This document shows positions 58,008 to 64,000 of a stretch of DNA of 64,000 nt, piece by piece. The stretch is from Rhodamnia argentea (lineage: Eukaryota; Streptophyta; Magnoliopsida; Myrtales; Myrtaceae). The stretch lies in NCBI RefSeq assembly GCF_020921035.1, contig NC_063150.1, positions 28,195,826-28,259,825 on the forward strand. Reading direction: 5' to 3'. Each line of letters opens with the position of its first letter. Position 1 is the first letter of the stretch. A model generated the notes under the pieces. It had not been told where the DNA came from. It searched no databases and saw only the letters and a list, made by a program, of their open reading frames with translations. The position numbers and the translations under genes are program-made.

Positions 58008-59513
58008 GTAAAACTAAGAAATTGAAGAATTTGTAATAACTATATTTACTAGAGCCTTTTCTTAGCAAAGTTGTTTATATTCTTCTTTTCTAAGCTCAAT
58101 CTTTCTGACTTGCTCCTATGCAATCAAGGTCCAACAAAGTCTCATTGGTTTGATCCCGTAAAATCTAGCCCATTTATTAACGTATTCATTTATTGTGATG
58201 CCTTATCTAACGAAAGGCCCTTTTATCTAGAACAATATGAAGGATCTAATCGAAAACACACGTCAGTTTGCCAAACAAGTCTAAAAGGACAAAAAAAAAA
58301 TGAAGGCATATCTGTTTGATCAGAGGTTTAATACATCATCTTATTGAAAGCACGGAAAATGGATTTGCTAGATTGTGCCTCAATTAAATCATATGTAATT
58401 GATTGCCTTTAGTGGATATCGTTATTGCGTTAGCCATGTACTTCACATGTTTCTAGCGTGGATCAAGCATCAAAAGAAGTACTTGGTGCAATTATGGCCT
58501 AGCCTCCTTATTTATCACTCAACATTGTCTGGTCGGATCCGGTATGGATTTAGTCTATTCTCAGGCCACACATCTATTACTATTAGGGGGCTGCTCCTAT
58601 GTTATAATCTGTAACGACTCGCACAAGATGTGAACCACTTGTGGTAGGTATCTTCCATCCGATAATGAATTTGGGATGTCTCAGAAGATCTCCCGTCGCT
58701 GGTGGTGCATCTGCATGGCATCAGAGATCGTGACCCCCGGTGAACGCATTATATCACTCCAGCTCGACATGGTTCAAGAGGTTCTCCTCGAAAGGCAATA
58801 TAGCTCAAGAACCGGATAAGGAACAAGGAATTCTCGTTGCAAAGGTTGTTTGGTTCTAGTGTTTTATTTTTACACGTGCCTCGTTAACAAATATTTCCGG
58901 TACTGATTAAGTATATCTATATGAAATAATTTAATTTTCAAAAATAATAGTGCATAAAATTTAGGACAGTTACTATATTGGAAAATGTAAAACTTATTTG
59001 ATTGGTTACTTAATAAGTTCTACAGGACTACTCCCTCATAAATTTCTCTTTAAATTGTACATCCCTCTATATGACATACTCAGAATTATAGATATCACCA
59101 TTCGTTAAGAGCCCATTTGATACAATCGTGGCTGACTGTAACTGTACTTTGTTGTATTGTAGCGGCGCAGTGAAGTACCGCAAGTTATGTGTTTGGCAAT
59201 GCATGTTAGAACAAAAAAAACAAAAAAACAAATAACCTAGACCGGACTGGCCAAGTTTTTTCATGCTTTTATGGGCTCAAGCTGGGCCATCGGGCTTGAA
59301 TTAATTATTCGATTTAAACCATTTGGTCTGTCGGGACTCAAGGTACATGAAGGACAACTTTGGAGGTGTTAAGATGACTTTTCTTTTTAGGGCCAAAAGA
59401 TCATTTAGGATAGCTTAAGCAACTGATTGATAAGTAGAATATATTCGCTTACAAGTTACGGATAATCACAAAGGGAGATCTACTAGATGGCAATTCCAAG
59501 GTGATGCATGATT
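58008..59513. other. Intergenic spacer (copy 3)
   Basis: Equivalent of 3708-5660 without the stretch corresponding to 4960-5560. It has a private insertion near 59075-59235 that introduces 'GAGCCCATTTGATACAATC' text and a poly-A stretch, possibly a small TE end. No gene recognised. Confidence 0.4.
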
Positions 59514-59768
59514 TACTGAGGCTCCATTTATTTTGTGGAAAGTGAATGATTTGAAAAATATTTTTTGAAAAATAATCGCTCATATATCTCATAAAGATAA
59601 ATGAACCAAACATAATTTCATCATCTCCAAAAATATTTGAAGCCAAATTATTGGTGATAATGAAAATGTTTTCCACCGACAAACTATTTTAAGCGATACA
59701 AGCGATCGTTTTTCAGAAAATACTTTTCAAAATATTCATTGTCTGTGAAACAAACAAAGCCGGAGTCG
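59514..59768. mobile_element. AT-rich foldback MITE (hAT-like), copy 3
   Basis: Left end GGCTCCATTTATTTTGTGG; reverse complement of the right end CTCCGGCTTTGTTTGTTTC. The ends are more similar here than in copies 1 and 2, supporting a terminal inverted repeat. Confidence 0.52.
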
Positions 59769-59931
59769 ATCGTTACTCTTTCAAGATTTATTGGGACATG
59801 ACTGTATGCGAAGCCAACAAATCCCAAGCCATTCCTCACACAAAAGCTCCAGGCTAGAGCCAAAAAGAAAGAGCTAAAAAAAAACACTCGAGTTCCAATA
59901 ATTATCACCCCAAATGATTTTGAAAGAGCAC

Positions 59932-60493
59932 TTAAAGAACTGTCATCGGAGTTTGCCAAAAGTTACTCTTTAAATCTCTTTGACAATCTTATAGTCCTGT
60001 CTTTGCCCTGCTTGATGTTATCTTCCTTGAGCTTCGCACCTTTCTTAACATGATACTCGCTAATCATCTTGGAGACGCATCCACTATCAACTGATGTGAA
60101 CTTCACCTCATAGACAATGAAACCAATTTTGTCAAATTGGATACCACTTTCACTCAAAGTATATTGCAGTAAAAGTTCTCAACTTCAAGAATGTCAACCT
60201 TGTGCTTCGTGTACTTGATGTGAGCACGTGTCACATGCATTCATGTAAGTAAATAATTTTGACTTTTGTAGTCTATAAAGAAGTCAACGTTGTAGATAAA
60301 CATCTATTATCTGACTTAACTTTGCCGAAGTTGGTCAGCTTAAAGCTACCAACTTCACCATCTGTCTCGATGAAATCGACACACCTAGGACAATTTTGGG
60401 AATGATGTTGTGCGAGTCAAGGACCAAAGCTTTGAACATTCTTGATGGAGCCACAAGAGATGTGAACTCCAGAGAGTATGTTATGACACTCAC
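59932..60493 (-). pseudogene. PR-10 / Bet v 1-like pseudogene, copy 3
   Basis: Third copy of the oldest pseudogene. It shares the missing base in exon 2 and the premature stop near the C-terminus. Its initiator equivalent (60491-60493) reads GTG, not the ACG of copies 1 and 2. The splice donor still has GT, while copies 1 and 2 have TT. A deletion near 60380 removes part of the codons before the P-loop. So this copy kept features lost in the other two, consistent with an earlier branch. Confidence 0.84.
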
Positions 60494-61207
60494 GTTTTCC
60501 TAGTATGAAACAAAGTAAAATGAAGTCAACTAAGAAATGAAGGATTTGGTCTGATTCCTTAGGCAAGGGCAGCGACCCTTGTCGGCCACTCACAGTTGAC
60601 CGAGTGCCGTGATCATCGTTGCCACCAGCAAGCTCTTTTACGCCCTCAGCCCATTGCCGATAGCCTCCACCAGTCCTTAACAATAAAATAAAATAAAAAA
60701 TTACTTCAGTGTCGGTTGTACCACCTAAGACGGCCAGCGAACACGTTATTAATTTCCAACCAAAATTAGCCAGACGGACGAAATTGGCAAATTGTCAAAA
60801 AGTTTAGACTAAATTGATCAAATTGAAAGATTTATGTCTGAAATGGCACAAATACAATAAGTTTAGGATTTTTTTGGTAATTTTTACTATAAAAAGCAGT
60901 TTTAAAGTCTTGGTAAATGTTTGCATAACCATCTGTTGCTGATAACAAATGGTCAAAGTGTCTTCTTTGTAAAAGATTGCCAATCTACGTAAAAATAATA
61001 ATTTTTTTATTTTTTACACATTTTAAATTTATGGTACCTTTACATTGCTGGCAACATTTGTTCCCAACATTCGTACCTTTAAATTTTCTGCCCTCCACAT
61101 TTTTGGTCCAAAAATCAAGAAAGGGCCATTCAACTTTTATCTATCGGACTACTTTGTTTAATTTTAAAGTTGTTTCACCCTTTTTGTTGGAACATGTTGC
61201 AATCACA
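60494..61207. other. Intergenic, AT-rich (copy 3)
   Basis: Equivalent of 6655-7360. No gene recognised. Confidence 0.4.
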
Positions 61208-61963
61208 ACCTAAATGCCCTGTTTGTCTCAGAGAACTCCTATGTAAAATCATGATTAAGGATGCGTGGGGAAAAGCTTCATCAGGGAAAATGCTTTTTGG
61301 AAAATCATTTTCTAGGAAAATAGTTAATATTCCTATGTTTGGTGATATGTGATCTCAAATATTTTTTGGTGTTTGGATCTCATTTAGAAAACGATTTCAA
61401 TCTCATGACTTTGTCCCATGCTAAAAAAATCAAAATTTTAACTTATTTATCTCTTCTGCCTTGTTTCTTTTTTTTTTTTCCTCCTCCGCCGGCCATGAGG
61501 CTTGCCGGTTACTAGCGAGCCTCGAGCTCGCCGGCCCATGTCTATAGCCGGTTGCCGGTAGATGCCAAGGCCACGCTACCAGCGGAGAAAGAAGAAAAAG
61601 AAAAGAAGAAAAAAATATTAAAACAAAAAATCACGGACAGAAAACAATTACAATCAGTTTGACACCTCTCTTTCAAGAGGATTGCTGCATGTCAAGCCAA
61701 AAATTTGAAGAATAAAAATATAAATGTAAAATTTAAAATTCAAAAATGTATAAAATATTGAAAAATTCGAGATGAGCATTTCCATGAAGTGTTTTTACCT
61801 TTTTAAGATCTAGGAATTCACTTTCCGAACTTTATGCATCAATTTTCCATTGATCGGAAAGTGTTTTCTGTTGACCAAGTTATTTTCGAGGAATCAAACG
61901 AGTAACAGTCTGGAAAATCAATTCCCAAAAAATACTTTCACTGAAACAGATGCGCCCTAAGTA
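61208..61963. mobile_element. Possible hAT-like non-autonomous element, copy 3
   Basis: Equivalent of 7365-8102, with the GC-rich core at 61480-61590. Contains a private insertion of about 25 bases near 61330-61355. Confidence 0.38.
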
Positions 61964-62609
61964 GTTAAAAGCTTTCTCGCAAGAGATTGAAGGGTGATTA
62001 GTGATGAAGAGGCACAATAGAATCATTAACCCACTCGATCTCTTAAGAAATGTATTTATGGCATCTCTTCGAATTAATCCAGGACTTAAATGCACCAGAA
62101 TGGTTGGGCCCACAATTTGGCATCTAAACCAGGATGTAATAACCAGACGTAGTCATATGGCCTTTACATATATCAATTGTCTTTCACATTAGTCGTAGCT
62201 AGAGACTTCTTGAAAATATTATAAGTGGAAATTTAAGATAACTGAAGCACCTAGTTTTTTTTTTTTTTTTTTTTCGTCGAAAGCAACTCAGGTTTAAGTT
62301 GAGCAATATTTAACCTTGGTTATGAGAAAGGGCCGGGGCTATGACCTTTTCAGGGAATGGATTGCTTATTCGTGGTTCAAGTCGTTCAAGTTTTGTTGCC
62401 TCCAAACCCTTTTGAAACATAGAAATTCACGAAAAAAATCACACAAAAGCTCAAATTGAGCAAGAAAAAGGAAAAACCAATAACATACAATTTTTACAAT
62501 TTTCCGCCACTTTAACTCTCATATTGCTCAATTGACCAAAAAAAAAAAAAACTCATATTGCTCTCGATCAAATAGAAAAAACTCATGTTGTTCTTTTTCA
62601 AAATTCCAT

Positions 62610-62775
62610 TTAAGCGCAAATATCAGGATTTGCCAAGAGATACTCCTTGAAGGACTTTAATAGTCCCATAGCTATGTCCTTGCCTGGCTTCATGTCAACT
62701 TCCTTGAGCTCAGCCCTATTGGAGAAACGTCTCGTAATAATTTTGATCATTTCTGACCTATCCTTGGTATAGAAT
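62610..62775 (-). pseudogene. PR-10 3' remnant, copy 3
   Basis: Reads SNRAELKEVDMKPGKDIAM then GLLKSFKEYLLANPDICA and stop. Of the three copies this one is nearest to a normal PR-10 C-terminus (RAELKE here, RAKLKE in copy 1). Confidence 0.76.
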
Positions 62776-62977
62776 CTACTTTGTTGAGTGCAGATGTTTG
62801 TGATCATGTTTAAGGACTACGTCATATCCGTGGTGTGATTCATCGGGTGAAGGCTGAATGTCCAGATACATTTTTGTAAACAGCCCCGGCGGACTTAAAG
62901 ATCTGTTGATGACAATGTTTATGTCAAAGCTGTAAAGATCACATTGTTGGCGACGTTCAATCAACGACCTTTTGAAT

Positions 62978-62982
62978 ATATT
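62978..62982. other. Empty target site of the solo LTR
   Basis: ATATT occurs once within GAATATATTCATTG, exactly where copies 1 and 2 carry the 384/385-bp LTR between two ATATT copies. Confidence 0.88.
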
Positions 62983-63084
62983 CATTGAAGATAAAGATTA
63001 TAGCCATTGTTGGGTGGATATGCGCAACTGAAGATCAGGAAGATTCACGAGGAACAGAAAACAGGCGTTTGTCAGAATTGGCAG

Positions 63085-63636
63085 AGCATTCAGCATGAAA
63101 CAACAGTTACAGAACCTATGTTTGGATAGCCAACACTTGTTCAAAGAAAGGAGCTGTATGGGCGGTTCCATTCCCGGACAGGAGCACCAATGGACTTCTA
63201 AAGACTACTTGCTTCTCTAGGACATCTCCAAGTGGAAGATTGAAAATGCCTATACGAGAGAGGATCTCGAAGGCCAAATGTCAGAGACGCATCACACTTA
63301 ATCCAAATATTTTCTCTAAGATGCTTGTCTTATTGATTATTTTATAATCTCTAAAGATCTTTACTATGATAGTCTTGTCATGCTGTAATCGAGCAAGAAA
63401 TCAAGTGTACAAGAGTTAGTGAGAGCATGAGTTCTGACAGTGTGATCTAGCATTTGAAATGGATCAGCATTGGCCAATTGTAACTTGTTGGGCATATTAC
63501 TAGTGTAATCTAGCCCGACTTGTCATTGTTAGTAGGGAGAGTGGACATAGGCTTGGTAAATAAGCCAAACTACTATAAATTGTCGTGTGCTAGCTTTTCA
63601 TTCCTCTTGGTAACTGATATATGCACCCAAGCATCA
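63085..63636 (+). mobile_element. Probable copia LTR-end remnant (copy 3)
   Basis: Equivalent of 9580-10115, with GAGTGGACATAGGCTTGG and TTCATTCC words near its end. It is interrupted at about 63637 by the inverted PR-10 piece. Confidence 0.42.
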
Positions 63637-63638
63637 AC

Positions 63639-63753
63639 AAAATCGATTTCATTGTCTACAAGGTGAAGTTCATCGCCATTGGATAATGGTAGATGTGTCT
63701 GCAAGATGACCAGTGAGCACCATTCTAAGGATGGGGATTGTTGGGCTAACAAA
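63639..63753 (+). pseudogene. Inverted PR-10 exon-2 fragment
   Basis: The plus strand reads IDFIVYKVKFIAIG then ADDQ-like text, i.e. coding orientation opposite to every other PR-10 copy. It is the reverse complement of 10218-10333 with few changes. It begins right after the sequence matching 10115 and is followed at about 63759 by transporter exon 2 in the normal orientation. Confidence 0.78.
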
Positions 63754-63756
63754 TAT

Positions 63757-64000
63757 TTACTCCGAGAAAGAAGCCGAGCTCCGGCTTTGCGAAATCAAGG
63801 AGGCTTATTCAGAGGAGGCGACCTTGGCATCGAGGTCCTTCAATTGGTTCAGCAGGTCAGCATTCGCAATTTTGCCTCCGCTCACGTGCCTTGATCCTCG
63901 ATGTCATCATCCAATTTCTCATCCATGCGAGGTTGTTTCAAAACAGTGCAAAACAAGAGAAAATGATCTAGAGAGGCCAGGCTTGGGACACTTCTTGGCC
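63757..64000 (+). pseudogene. Polyol transporter exon-2 fragment (copy 3), runs off the window
   Basis: Matches 10904-11145: SREKEAELRLCEIKEAYSEE-like reading, then the common downstream text ending in 'CAGGCTTGGGACACTTCTTGG'. The beginning of exon 2, with the VFINVG and PESP parts, is missing because of the inversion/deletion just upstream. Confidence 0.68.

Larger units (their letters stand above)
58006..63636. repeat. Segmental duplication copy 3 (partial)
   Basis: This block is colinear with 3708-10115 and 27338-33043. It contains the third foldback MITE, the third decayed PR-10 pseudogene, the third hAT-like element and the third PR-10 3' remnant. It lacks the solo LTR of copies 1 and 2 and shows the empty site at 62978-62982. 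Its left edge abuts the last base of the long inverted element (58005). At about 63637 it switches into an inverted PR-10 fragment. Confidence 0.87.

Noticed and set aside
1-64000. A functional full-length polyol transporter gene
   Set aside because: Only the end of exon 1 and the first part of exon 2 are found in any copy. The remaining helices and the 3' half of the family are absent everywhere in the window.
1-64000. tRNA or rRNA genes
   Set aside because: No tRNA-like cloverleaf with the conserved GGTTCGAATCC-type arm and no rRNA core words were seen on reading. A covariance-model scan was not possible here.

Overview
This window looks like nuclear DNA of a flowering plant. It has small genes with GT-AG introns, TATA boxes, many decayed transposable elements and large tandem duplications. 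The proteins point to a eudicot, probably woody; Myrtales is a guess that the sequence cannot prove. No bacterial-style operon, rRNA, tRNA or CRISPR array is visible.

The recognisable theme is a minus-strand cluster of PR-10 / Bet v 1-type genes (cytosolic ligand-binding pathogenesis-related proteins). Each has two exons (184 and about 296 coding bases) and one intron of about 95 bases at the family's usual place, after the first base of codon 62. Four copies are fully open and encode 159 residues: 18666-19244, 40720-41297, 43611-44189 and 46712-47284. Two further pairs are broken, some only lightly: 12029-12604 and 34127-34702, 15174-15754 and 37297-37877. Three copies of an older pseudogene (6080, 29690, 59932), three 3' remnants (8697, 32278, 62610) and one truncated copy (10218) complete the family.

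Layout: 1-20900 and 23626-42910 are two copies of one segment of about 20 kb. A third, partial copy runs from about 58006 to the right edge and matches 3708 onward. Copy 2 has lost about 1.5 kb that copy 1 keeps, and copy 3 has an internal inversion plus deletion at the same place. Only copy 2 continues into two further 3-kb PR-10 units (43.6 and 46.7 kb). Between the PR-10 genes lie fragments of a polyol/monosaccharide transporter (PLT-type MFS). Most are arranged head to head, a minus-strand exon-2 piece joined to plus-strand exon-1 tail, intron and exon 2, so a read-through transcript could fold into a hairpin. RNase H-like (RVT_3) fragments, probably from a LINE, sit upstream of each of the four open genes.

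From 48.65 to 58.0 kb lies a large composite of long-terminal-repeat-like units, two facing left and two facing right about a centre near 53.8 kb. Its outer ends are TGTCACGACC (left) and GGGTCATGACA (right). The units carry tandem arrays and a conserved short acidic reading frame that I do not recognise. Smaller elements with supported boundaries include a 384-bp solo LTR with a 5-bp target duplication and a 382-bp foldback MITE with a 7-bp target duplication.

Functionally the window is a PR-10 birth-and-death cluster: four probably expressed paralogues with nearly identical core promoters, surrounded by decaying copies and mobile-element debris.
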